Assembly (NCBI RefSeq): GCF_013041805.1 | Contig: NZ_JABDRI010000074.1 | Coordinates: forward strand, 38,600 to 102,599 | Length of the DNA: 64,000 nt | Reading direction: 5' to 3' | DNA from: Lutibacter sp. | GTDB lineage: Bacteria; Bacteroidota; Bacteroidia; Flavobacteriales; Flavobacteriaceae | Part shown: positions 46,953-54,658 of the stretch, piece by piece | How positions within the stretch are numbered: position 1 is the stretch's first letter | Layout of the letters: each line of letters starts with the position of its first letter | Notes under the pieces: generated by a model | Told to the model about the DNA's origin: nothing | Database searches by the model: none | What the model saw: only the letters and a program-made list of their open reading frames with translations | Position numbers and translations under genes: made by a program

Positions 46953-47645
46953 ATGCACATAGAAATTCTTTTTGAAGACGATTTCATATTAATTGTAAAT
47001 AAACCTAATAATTTACTAATTCACAATTCTTATTACGCTCGTAATATAAAAGAACCAACGTTACTAGATCTTTTACTTGAGCAGTTCAATCATAATTATT
47101 TTCCAGTTCACCGCTTAGATAGAAAAACATCAGGCGTCATTCTTTTAGCGAAGCAGAAGGAAAATGTTTCAATATTTCAGGAATTATTTAATTCAAATTT
47201 AATAGAGAAAACGTATTTAGGTATTGTTAGAGGGTTTCTAAATGACTCTATTAAGATTGAATCTCCTGTTAAAAATCCTGACACAAAAATTTACAAGAAT
47301 GCAGAAACATTCTGTAAACCTTTATTAACTAAAAGTTTAGATATTGCCGTTAAGCCTTTCGAGACATCAAGATATAGTTTGGTTACGTTACAACCTTCGA
47401 CAGGAAGAATGCATCAATTAAGAATTCATATGAATAAAATTAGTCATCCGATTGTAGGTGATTATAAATATGGTGATCGATTTCATAATAGAATGTTTGA
47501 AGATAATTTTAATTGTAAAAATTTATTTTTACACGCATACACCTTAAAATTAACGCACCCCATCACTAATAAAACGATTAAAATAGAAGCTGATTTACCA
47601 AAAGATTGGTACACAATTTTTACTAATTTTGATTGGAAATTATAG
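46953..47645 (+). CDS. truC: RluA-family pseudouridine synthase, TruC-like
   Basis: A 230-residue enzyme that isomerises uridine in tRNA or rRNA. The start MHIEILFEDDFILIVNKPNNLLIHNS and the catalytic motif VHRLDRKTSGVILLAK (Asp56) are clear, followed by TYLGIVRG and LRIHM-type motifs. Short length without an S4 domain, and the HRLDRKTSG form, fit TruC (tRNA U65) best; RluA-type rRNA activity is the alternative. I chose ATG 46953 over the in-frame ATG at 46938, because the former matches family N-termini and lies just after the -7 box. It is a single gene. Confidence 0.88.
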   Translation: MHIEILFEDDFILIVNKPNNLLIHNSYYARNIKEPTLLDLLLEQFNHNYFPVHRLDRKTSGVILLAKQKENVSIFQELFNSNLIEKTYLGIVRGFLNDSIKIESPVKNPDTKIYKNAETFCKPLLTKSLDIAVKPFETSRYSLVTLQPSTGRMHQLRIHMNKISHPIVGDYKYGDRFHNRMFEDNFNCKNLFLHAYTLKLTHPITNKTIKIEADLPKDWYTIFTNFDWKL

Positions 47646-47774
47646 AATCGTTTTCAAATTTTAATTCTACATAATTTTTACTTCAAAATAACAATTTATA
47701 AGGATTTTCGTATAAAGTACTGATTAGAGGTGTTTTCACCCCAATAAAACAACTCTTTTCTAACTTAACTAGAT

Positions 47775-47809
47775 CTTGTGTTTGATTAACAATAATCAAA
47801 TCTAACAAG
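47775..47809. terminator. Imperfect hairpin between truC and a helical protein gene
   Basis: TTTGATTA (47781-47788) pairs with TAATCAAA (47793-47800), and CTTGT (47775) with ACAAG (47805), with a small internal loop. It lies between convergent genes but 130 bases after truC and without T-runs, so terminator function is uncertain. A smaller GGTG/CACC hairpin is at 47729-47740. I see no gene in 47646-47870. Confidence 0.4.
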
Positions 47810-47870
47810 TGCGAATCCTATTTAATAGCATTTCAAAGAACTAAAATTTGAAAACGATCAATTATTTATT

Positions 47871-48317
47871 TTAAGCTAGCAAATTTTGTTGTTTTTCTTT
47901 TTTCATAATCAACAAAATAAGTTCAAAGACTTCTTTTTTAATATATTTGAAGTTATCAAAATAATTCGTAACCTCATTTTTTAAGAATTCATGATTGTCT
48001 CTAAATAGATTTTCTTTTTTTAAATAAATATTTTCAATTAGTAGCGCTAAATTAACTTTGTGTTCTTTAATCGATTCTATGAGTGTTTCACCCAATATAG
48101 CTTCATGATTTATACCGTTTAATAATAATTTAGCTTTCGTAAAATTATGGGTATCACACAATCCTATGATATATTCAGCTAATAATTCTTTTAAAAAATC
48201 TTGCTCTATTCTGATAAATTCAATCTCAGAAATCCAAGACCCTGTTTTATGGTGCAGGTACTCAATACTATTCATAAAAACGTCATTTTTTTGCTTTGGA
48301 ATAATTTTTTTCATCAC
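47871..48317 (-). CDS. Helical protein of unknown function next to hsp20
   Basis: A 148-residue protein (or 147 from the second ATG at 48314) that is predicted almost entirely helical, with heptad-like spacing in MNSIEYLHHKTGSWISEIEFIRIEQDFLKELLAEY and a C-terminal FDNFKYIKKEVFELILLIMKKEKQ. No signal peptide, membrane span or metal motif. I recognise no family. It follows hsp20 on the same strand with a 65-base gap that contains a hairpin, so it may share stress control with Hsp20 through read-through. Confidence 0.7.
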   Translation of the reverse strand: MMKKIIPKQKNDVFMNSIEYLHHKTGSWISEIEFIRIEQDFLKELLAEYIIGLCDTHNFTKAKLLLNGINHEAILGETLIESIKEHKVNLALLIENIYLKKENLFRDNHEFLKNEVTNYFDNFKYIKKEVFELILLIMKKEKQQNLLA

Positions 48318-48339
48318 AGTTGATATTTGAATTTAAGAA

Positions 48340-48368
48340 TCCGAGAAATATGTTTTTTATTTCTCGGA
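48340..48368 (-). terminator. Hairpin after hsp20
   Basis: TCCGAGAAATA (48340-48350) pairs with TATTTCTCGGA (48358-48368) around a 7-base T-rich loop. It lies 15-43 bases past the hsp20 stop on the minus strand. A trailing T-run is short, so it may terminate weakly or protect the mRNA end, allowing partial read-through into the next gene. Confidence 0.6.
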
Positions 48369-48382
48369 CTCAAACCAGAAGA

Positions 48383-48826
48383 TTATGCAATTTCAATCAA
48401 CTTTTTGTGTTCTTCACCTTTTAAAATCTCCAATTTCTCTAAATGAACTCTTAGAACACCGTTGTTATAGCGTGCATTAATCTTCTTACTAAAATCTATA
48501 CTTTTAGGTAAGGTAAACGATCGTTTAAATGAGTTGTAATGAAACTCCTTTCTGGAGTATTCATCATCCTCTTTTTCGTTTATGTTTTTGTTTTCCGCTG
48601 AAATGGTTAGTATTTCATCGGTAATGGATACTTCAAAATCTTTTTTTGAAAATCCAGGTGCTGCAACTTCAATTTCGAAGTCGTTTTTGTTTTCCTTGAC
48701 ATTAATAGCTGGAAGCCAATTATTTTCTAAAATTAAATCTTCATCAAATAATCGATCAGCATCTAAAATGTCTGGAAACATTTTATCAAACAAAGGAAAA
48801 CGTCGGTTAAGTTTAATAAGTGACAT
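48383..48826 (-). CDS. Hsp20 small heat-shock protein
   Basis: A 147-residue alpha-crystallin-type chaperone. The domain runs from about residue 38 (WLPAINVKENKNDFEIEVAAPGFSKKDFEVSI) to the conserved YNNGVLRVHLEK near the C-terminus; the terminal LIEIA resembles the IxI/V oligomerisation tail. It holds unfolding proteins under heat or oxidative stress. It is divergent in context from nothing: its upstream neighbour is the receiver-Crp regulator on the same strand, with a 120-base spacer. Confidence 0.93.
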   Translation of the reverse strand: MSLIKLNRRFPLFDKMFPDILDADRLFDEDLILENNWLPAINVKENKNDFEIEVAAPGFSKKDFEVSITDEILTISAENKNINEKEDDEYSRKEFHYNSFKRSFTLPKSIDFSKKINARYNNGVLRVHLEKLEILKGEEHKKLIEIA

Positions 48827-48946
48827 AATAAAATATAGTTAAAAAATTAATTCTACTTTGCTGTATACTAAGGTAGAATAATTGTATTTCGAAAGCTATG
48901 ATTATAATCAATTAAAAAAATGATTGTAATCACTTTCATCATTATT

Positions 48947-50002
48947 TTATAATACTTTAAGGAGTTTTTTTTCACTGATTAGCTTTAATCCTTTCTCATT
49001 TTCAGTTATTAGTTTTTCTTCTTTAAAATCGTGTAAAGTTCTTATAAGAGTTTCATACTCAATACCAATTGAATGTGCTAAATTAATTTTAGACATATTA
49101 ATTTCTCCATCACCTTTTTTGTTAAATTCATTGGCTAATTGCAATAAAGTAGCAGCCGTTTTTCTTCGTACAGATCCATAAGCTAAACGTAATAATTGTT
49201 CTTTAAGATGAATTAAGTCATGCGCCAGTAAATTTATTATTTCGTATAATAATGTAGGATAGTTTGCAATTAATTCGACTAATTCCTTTTTACTAATTTT
49301 ATATAACTGAACATTTGAAATAGCTTTTGAATTTTCAAAATGTGGTTCATGTATTATAAAGGAAGAATAACCAAAACATTCATTTTTTTTAAAATAGCCA
49401 GTGATAAATTCTTTTCCTAATTCATTCACTTTATACGTTTTTACCTCTCCTTTTTTAATATAAAATATATGATGACTTAAATTACCTTGACAATATATTG
49501 TTGCATCTTTTTTATACCTGTAAATTGTCTTATTTTTTAAAAATTTTTCAATTAGAATGGATGTATTTCTACTTTTCCAATAATTCTCTATGCTTGATTT
49601 TGTTTTATTTAATAATTGTGTATTGATTGATTTTTTTAATCTGCTTTCAACCGCCTCTAATAACTGTGCTTTTGAGAAAGGTTTTAATAAATACTGATTT
49701 GTTTCTACTTGAATGAGGTTTATTAAATCTTTATTATTGAGGTTATGTTTTGTTGTTAAAAATAGAAATGGAACATCTTGAAGATGAGAACTTTGTTTTA
49801 TCATTTCAAAAACCTCAAGATGATTTAATTTTGCTTTGGAAACGCTACATATTATTAAATTGGGAATTATTGTTTTAGCCAAAACAACACCATTTTTTTC
49901 ATTCTCGGCAACAAATACAATGAAATTAGAAAGCTCTAATATTTCAGTTATTTGTTCTCTAGTTTTTTTATCATCTTCAATTAATACTACAGATTTTTTC
50001 AT
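48947..50002 (-). CDS. Crp/Fnr regulator with degenerate receiver domain
   Basis: A 351-residue protein with three parts: a receiver-like domain (1-120), a cyclic-nucleotide-binding-fold domain (about 150-260, KDATIYCQGNLSHHIFYIKKGEVKTYKV) and a Crp winged helix (ALGSVRRKTAATLLQL, NLAHSIGIEYETLIRTLHDF). The receiver keeps the acidic EDD (9-11), TT and LLKPF motifs. However the phosphoacceptor position reads IICSVSKAK instead of IICDxxMP, so Ser53 replaces the Asp. Phosphorylation control is therefore unlikely in the normal way. The architecture is known in Bacteroidetes, often next to stress genes such as hsp20, as here. Confidence 0.88.
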   Translation of the reverse strand: MKKSVVLIEDDKKTREQITEILELSNFIVFVAENEKNGVVLAKTIIPNLIICSVSKAKLNHLEVFEMIKQSSHLQDVPFLFLTTKHNLNNKDLINLIQVETNQYLLKPFSKAQLLEAVESRLKKSINTQLLNKTKSSIENYWKSRNTSILIEKFLKNKTIYRYKKDATIYCQGNLSHHIFYIKKGEVKTYKVNELGKEFITGYFKKNECFGYSSFIIHEPHFENSKAISNVQLYKISKKELVELIANYPTLLYEIINLLAHDLIHLKEQLLRLAYGSVRRKTAATLLQLANEFNKKGDGEINMSKINLAHSIGIEYETLIRTLHDFKEEKLITENEKGLKLISEKKLLKVL

Positions 50003-50153
50003 ATCTATTAATTTTTGATAATTATACGCTTACAAACTGATAAAACAAATTGTATGGATTTATTCTACTGTTCATTTAAACATATATAAAACAATAAAGT
50101 AACTTATAAATTTAATCAATTATAAGATAAAAATCAAGTTATAACATTAAAAT

Positions 50154-52157
50154 TTAGTAATCAAGAACATTTAAAATTTCAGCGTATAATTTACTTTTAG
50201 GTAAGTACAAATTTTCTAAATTTTTAGCAAATGGTATTGGTGTTTCAATACTTCCTACTCGTTTTATTGGAGCGTCTAAATATTTAAAACAATTTTCAGT
50301 AATTAAAGCAGAAATATCAGAAGCAATTCCACCAAAAAGAGTGTCTTCTTGTAAAATTAAAACCCTGCCAGTTTTTTTAACCGAATTATAGATTGATTCA
50401 GTATCAAGTGGCTGTAATGTTCTTAAATCTAATATATCAGCAGATATTTGATGCTCTTTTACTTCTTTTAAAGCCCAGTGCACTCCTGCTCCATAGGTGA
50501 TTATGCTTATGTCAAAACCAGATTCAACCAAAGAAGCCTTTCCTAATGGAATTGTATAATAATCATCTGGAACTTCTTGATAAATTGATCTATAAAGTGC
50601 TTTATGTTCGAAAAAAAGGACAGGATTCGTATCTTCAATAGAAGTAGCTAGAAGACCTTTTGCATCATAAGGAAATGCAGGATAAACAACCTTTAAGCCT
50701 GGAGTTTTTGTAAACCAAGCTTCATTTGTTTGACTATGAAAAGGTCCAGCACCAACATCTGCCCCACAAGGCATTCTTAAAACTGTATCTGCATTTTGAT
50801 TCCATCTATAATAAGATTTAGCAAGTAAATTTATGACAGGATTAAAACCTGAGGTAACGAAATCCGAAAATTGCAATTCAACAACCGATTTATATCCATT
50901 TACTGAAAGACCGAACGCTGCTTCAATAATAGATGATTCACAAATTGGAGTATTTATAATCCGTTCTTCACCAAATTCATCTAAAAAACCTTCAGTAATT
51001 TTAAAAACACCACCATAATCTGCAATGTCTTGTCCCATAATTACCATATTATCATGGCGCCGCATACTTTGCTTAAGTCCATTAGAAATAGCATCAACAA
51101 GTCTAATATTAGTGGTCTTATTTGAGTGATTTGTTTCTATATAATTGACATGGTTATAAACATCAGCTAATTCATCTTCAATTGTGGAAAAAGTAGCATC
51201 TTCAGCAAATGCAATAGTTAAATGTTCATTTACTTCATGAACAATTTCTTGTTTTAGAAGAATTTCCATCTCTTCAGTTAAAATATTTTCTTTTCGCAAG
51301 AAATTTTGATAATTAGTGACAGGATCTAAAAATGCCCATTTTTCTAGTAATTCAGTTGGTACATATTTATTACCACTTGCCTCTTCATGACCACGCATTC
51401 TAAAGGTTTTAAACTCAAGTAAAACAGGGCGAGGATTTTCTCTAACTGATTGTGCAATTTTAGAAACTTTAGAATGAACTTCTAAAATATTATTTCCATT
51501 AATAATATGACTTTCCATACCATAGCCAATACCTCTATCGGCTATATTTTCACATTTAAATTGTTGACTTGAAGGCGTTGATAAGCCATATCCATTATTT
51601 TCAATACAAAATAATACTGGTAAACTCCAAACTGCTGCGACATTTAAGGCTTCATGAAAATCACCTTCGCTTGTTCCTCCATCTCCGGAAAAAACAGTGG
51701 TTACTTTGGGTTCATTTTTTAATAAATCGGCCAAAGCAATTCCGTTTGCCACTCCCATTTGAGGTCCCAAATGCGAAATCATCCCTACAATTTTAAACTC
51801 TTGAGTTCCAAAATGAAAAGATCTATCTCTACCTTTTGTAAAACCACCTTTTTTACCTTGCCATTGAGAAAATAATCGATGAAGTGGTATATTCCGTGAC
51901 GTAAAAACACCTAAATTTCTATGAAGGGGTAAAATGTATTCATCAAAATTAACTGAATTAGCAACACCCACTGAAATTGCTTCTTGTCCAATACCAGAAA
52001 ACCATTTAGAAATTTTACCTTGACGTAAGAGAATTAGCATTTTTTCCTCAATTAAACGAGGCTTAAGAATTAATTTATATAATTCTATTAATTGCTTGTC
52101 TGTATAGCCTTCTTTATTGTAATTTAAAGTACCAATACCGGCGTTAGAAGTTCTCAT
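50154..52157 (-). CDS. 2-oxo acid dehydrogenase E1, fused alpha and beta subunits
   Basis: A 667-residue fusion of E1 alpha (residues 1-340) and E1 beta (345-667) of the branched-chain 2-oxo acid / pyruvate dehydrogenase family. The thiamine diphosphate motif is GDG (158-160) to IENN (185-188) in the alpha part. The beta part shows MGQDIADYGGVFKITEGF, INTPICESSIIEAAFGLS and DLRTLQPLD. It decarboxylates a 2-oxo acid and transfers the acyl group to E2; no E2 or E3 gene is in the window. I start at ATG 52157 (MRTSNAGIG); a longer frame to 52211 adds non-family residues and runs through the terminator of the upstream Lrp gene. A dedicated promoter is expected in the short 52158-52207 gap. Confidence 0.92.
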   Translation of the reverse strand: MRTSNAGIGTLNYNKEGYTDKQLIELYKLILKPRLIEEKMLILLRQGKISKWFSGIGQEAISVGVANSVNFDEYILPLHRNLGVFTSRNIPLHRLFSQWQGKKGGFTKGRDRSFHFGTQEFKIVGMISHLGPQMGVANGIALADLLKNEPKVTTVFSGDGGTSEGDFHEALNVAAVWSLPVLFCIENNGYGLSTPSSQQFKCENIADRGIGYGMESHIINGNNILEVHSKVSKIAQSVRENPRPVLLEFKTFRMRGHEEASGNKYVPTELLEKWAFLDPVTNYQNFLRKENILTEEMEILLKQEIVHEVNEHLTIAFAEDATFSTIEDELADVYNHVNYIETNHSNKTTNIRLVDAISNGLKQSMRRHDNMVIMGQDIADYGGVFKITEGFLDEFGEERIINTPICESSIIEAAFGLSVNGYKSVVELQFSDFVTSGFNPVINLLAKSYYRWNQNADTVLRMPCGADVGAGPFHSQTNEAWFTKTPGLKVVYPAFPYDAKGLLATSIEDTNPVLFFEHKALYRSIYQEVPDDYYTIPLGKASLVESGFDISIITYGAGVHWALKEVKEHQISADILDLRTLQPLDTESIYNSVKKTGRVLILQEDTLFGGIASDISALITENCFKYLDAPIKRVGSIETPIPFAKNLENLYLPKSKLYAEILNVLDY

Positions 52158-52207
52158 TAATAAATTTGTATAATTTTGATTGTAATGATACAAAAATTTA
52201 ATAAAAA

Positions 52208-52238
52208 ACACCTTATCATAAATTAATTAATAAGGTGT
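52208..52238 (-). terminator. Terminator of the Lrp gene
   Basis: ACACCTTAT (52208-52216) pairs with ATAAGGTGT (52230-52238) around a 13-base loop. On the minus strand the hairpin is followed by a run of six T. It lies 24 bases past the Lrp stop codon, separating Lrp from the E1 gene. Confidence 0.8.
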
Positions 52239-52261
52239 CTTGTTTATTTTTTATTTTAAAA

Positions 52262-52741
52262 CTAAAGTTCTCTAAAAATAGAGTGCATAAGTCTAGTTTT
52301 ATCGTTAATACTTTCTTCAAGTGAAATCATAGTTTCTGTTCTTGCTACTCCATCTATATCATCAATTTCAAATATAATCTCTTTTGCATGTGTTGTGTCT
52401 TTTGCTCTAATTTTACAAAAAATATTATACTTACCCGCAGTAATATAGGCAATAGTCACATTTGGAATTGTTTTTAAATCTTTAACAACTTGTTTTGTTT
52501 TAGATGTTTTATCTAAATAAATACCAACATGCGAGATAAAAGAATATCCCATTTTCTCATAATCCAATGTTAATGTAGATCCTTTTATTATACCCTCATC
52601 TTCCATCTTTTTAACTCTTACATGAATAGTTCCTGCTGACACTACTAATTTTTTTGCAATATCTGTAAAAGGAGTTCTAGCATTCTCTATAAGAATATCT
52701 AATATTTGATGATCTATTTCATCGAGCATAAATTTTTTCAT
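52262..52741 (-). CDS. Lrp/AsnC-family regulator
   Basis: A 159-residue regulator. The N-terminal winged helix is LDEIDHQILDILIENARTPFTDIAKKLVVSAGTIHVRVKKMEDEGIIKGSTLTLDYEKMGY, followed by an AsnC/RAM ligand domain (TIAYITAGKYNIFCKIRAKD, GVARTETMISLEESINDK). Such regulators sense amino acids. It precedes the E1 fusion, whose substrate class (branched-chain oxo acids) would make it a natural target, but a terminator separates them, so this link is inference. Confidence 0.92.
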   Translation of the reverse strand: MKKFMLDEIDHQILDILIENARTPFTDIAKKLVVSAGTIHVRVKKMEDEGIIKGSTLTLDYEKMGYSFISHVGIYLDKTSKTKQVVKDLKTIPNVTIAYITAGKYNIFCKIRAKDTTHAKEIIFEIDDIDGVARTETMISLEESINDKTRLMHSIFREL

Positions 52742-52774
52742 GATCTATTTTATTTTATTAATAACTTTGATGTG

Positions 52775-52782
52775 CAAATTTA
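52775..52782 (-). promoter_or_regulatory. -7 box of the Lrp gene
   Basis: The minus strand reads TAAATTTG (TAnnTTTG) 33 bases upstream of the start codon at 52741. A matching TTG at the expected distance was not found. Confidence 0.45.
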
Positions 52783-52812
52783 TTAAAAAAAAACGATTAT
52801 TGTTTGAATTAT

Positions 52813-53925
52813 TTACGAATTTGATAATTTTAAATCCTTAATATCTAAGTTTTCACCATTTATTAATTCATAAGTGTGAAAAGTTGATAAATTTCCTCGT
52901 TCTTGAACCCACTTATATTTAATTAATTTATTATTTTCAACTTTAAATTTATACTGAATACCAATATCTTCAATATAAGGTTTGTTATTTCTAATAGAAT
53001 GCACATTTTTATAAATAATATCTAAAAAACGTTTGTCGTTATTCGGAATTTTAAAATAAGAATTATAGTCAGTAAATTTTGTGCTAGCTGCAATAAAAAA
53101 TAGACCTTTTAAAAGTGCATAAAAATTAAATTTTCTAGTAATCTCTCTGTCATAATCGTTTTTAAAATGACCAGCTTCAATTAAGATTGTGTTATGCCCA
53201 AGTTTTTGAAAATTATCTCCAGTAGCAGTTGGGTAAAATTCATCTGTATAGCGTCCTATTTGGTTGGGAATAATTTGTTGCAAAAAATCATTTATTTTAC
53301 CAATAACACTCATAGTTTCTTTCCTGCCTTTTGTTATTGTTCTTTCAATATCTTCCGAAGGAGCTAAAAATGATAACGTTGCAGGGTTAGAAGTTCCTTC
53401 TACATTAAAAATAGAACGTTGATCGTGTAAATTGAAACAGAATTGAGGATTGAAATTATCCAAATTTGAGCGCAAAATTTTGCTTTCAACCGCTTTTTGT
53501 GCAACGGCATCTCTATTTAAGTCTATATTATGTGCATTTTCTCTAGTGAAATTGATAGCGCCATCAGGGTTTAAAAGAACAATAAACTCTAAAGTACAGT
53601 TGGATAAAATTTGATTTATTATTTTTTTACACTTATTGTCATCAGATTCAAAAAATAGAAATAAATCAAATAATGCTTTTGTACCTGTACTTTCATTCCC
53701 GTGCATTTGAGACCACGTCAAAATTTTAGTTGGACCCGAACCTATCGCCAATTTATAGATTGGTAAATTATTTTCAGAATAACCAATAATTTTTTTATCA
53801 AATTTTGAGGATAGATTTTTAATTAAAGGTTCAATATCACTCAATACAATTTGCCTTCCTTTTAAATTTTTCTCAAAATTAAGAGGGTACCATTTTTCTA
53901 ATTCACTAATGCTTATAAATTTCAT
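52813..53925 (-). CDS. M14-family zinc carboxypeptidase-like protein
   Basis: A 370-residue metallopeptidase. The zinc ligand motif HGNESTG (His75, Glu78) is preceded by WSQM, followed by LNPDGAINFTRENAHNIDLNRD and CFNLHDQR with the third ligand candidate, and ILIEAGHF with the probable catalytic Glu. No signal peptide is present, so it is cytoplasmic, unlike classical M14 enzymes. I start it at ATG 53925 (MKFISISELEKWYP), which lies four bases after a TACATTTG -7 box; a longer frame to 54000 reads through that promoter. Confidence 0.88.
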   Translation of the reverse strand: MKFISISELEKWYPLNFEKNLKGRQIVLSDIEPLIKNLSSKFDKKIIGYSENNLPIYKLAIGSGPTKILTWSQMHGNESTGTKALFDLFLFFESDDNKCKKIINQILSNCTLEFIVLLNPDGAINFTRENAHNIDLNRDAVAQKAVESKILRSNLDNFNPQFCFNLHDQRSIFNVEGTSNPATLSFLAPSEDIERTITKGRKETMSVIGKINDFLQQIIPNQIGRYTDEFYPTATGDNFQKLGHNTILIEAGHFKNDYDREITRKFNFYALLKGLFFIAASTKFTDYNSYFKIPNNDKRFLDIIYKNVHSIRNNKPYIEDIGIQYKFKVENNKLIKYKWVQERGNLSTFHTYELINGENLDIKDLKLSNS

Positions 53926-54197
53926 GTTACAAATGTAAATAATAGATTGTTTACAATTGTATACAGTATTTATTATGCATTTTGACACAAATGTAAACAA
54001 TAGAATAAAAGATTTGATATCTTTTTAGGAAATCAATTTTATACACATAGATAATAGCTATATGTAAAACACAATTAACTATATATTAATTGATTAAATA
54101 CAATCATTTAAACTGTTAGGTTAAATACTTACTACTATTAATTTGTTACTTTTCATATGTATTTGTTATTCATAACTGAATTGATTACATTTGTAAC
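53926..54197. promoter_or_regulatory. Divergent promoter region with repeated ACAAATGTAA elements
   Basis: Between the M14 gene (minus) and the XRE regulator (plus). GTTACAAATGTAAAT (53926-53940), CACAAATGTAAACAA (53986-54000) and the reverse complement of the same sequence (54185-54197, TTACATTTGTAAC) share ten bases; TACAATTGTA (53952-53961) is a perfect palindrome of related shape. The end copies contain the -7 boxes: TACATTTG on the minus strand at 53937-53930 and on the plus strand at 54186-54193. The plus-strand promoter has TTG at 54163-54165 with a 20-base spacer, an excellent match. The repeats are candidate sites for the XRE protein. Confidence 0.6.
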
Positions 54198-54214
54198 ATA
54201 CAAATAGATTTACA

Positions 54215-54604
54215 ATGGTAAACAATGAAGATTTTACAAAACGACTTAAAATAATCTTGGATTATTACGAAATTTCTGCTGCTACACTTGCTGAAAAAAT
54301 TGAAGTACAACGTTCGAGTATATCTCATTTACTTTCTGGAAGAAATAAACCTAGTTTGGAATTTGTTTTAAAAATTTTAAAAAATTTTCCTGAAGTTGAA
54401 TTGTATTGGTTAATGAATGGGCAAGGTAATTTTCCAAAGCAGGAGCTGAATGTAGCAGAAGCACCTACTCTATTTTCAGCCAATGAAGATAAAATTAAGA
54501 CTAAAGAGAATCTAAGTCCTACTCAAAAGAATACTTCTGATAGCGCTATTGAGAGAATCGTGGTATTTTATAAAGATGGTACTTTTAAAAATTATAATCC
54601 ATAA
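54215..54604 (+). CDS. XRE-family helix-turn-helix regulator
   Basis: A 129-residue protein with an N-terminal HTH_3 domain (residues 5-62; DYYEISAATLAEKIEVQRSSISHLLSGRNKPSLEFVLKIL) and a short tail ending IERIVVFYKDGTFKNYNP. Similar small regulators are abundant in Flavobacteriaceae. There is no toxin partner next to it: the downstream gene is a convergent M1 peptidase. The divergent M14 gene shares a promoter region with repeated palindromic elements, so autoregulation and control of M14 are likely. A good promoter gives a leader of about 16-20 bases. Confidence 0.9.
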   Translation: MVNNEDFTKRLKIILDYYEISAATLAEKIEVQRSSISHLLSGRNKPSLEFVLKILKNFPEVELYWLMNGQGNFPKQELNVAEAPTLFSANEDKIKTKENLSPTQKNTSDSAIERIVVFYKDGTFKNYNP

Positions 54605-54607
54605 AAA

Positions 54608-54631
54608 AGGCCTCTATTTATCCAGAAGCCT
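54608..54631. terminator. Hairpin between XRE and M1 peptidase genes
   Basis: AGGCCTCT (54608-54615) pairs with AGAAGCCT (54624-54631) with one mismatch and an 8-base loop; on the plus strand ATTTTT follows shortly after, and on the minus strand TTTTTT follows directly. It sits between convergent genes, which supports a bidirectional terminator. Confidence 0.6.
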
Positions 54632-54658
54632 ATCGATTTTTAGAATAAACAGAATACC

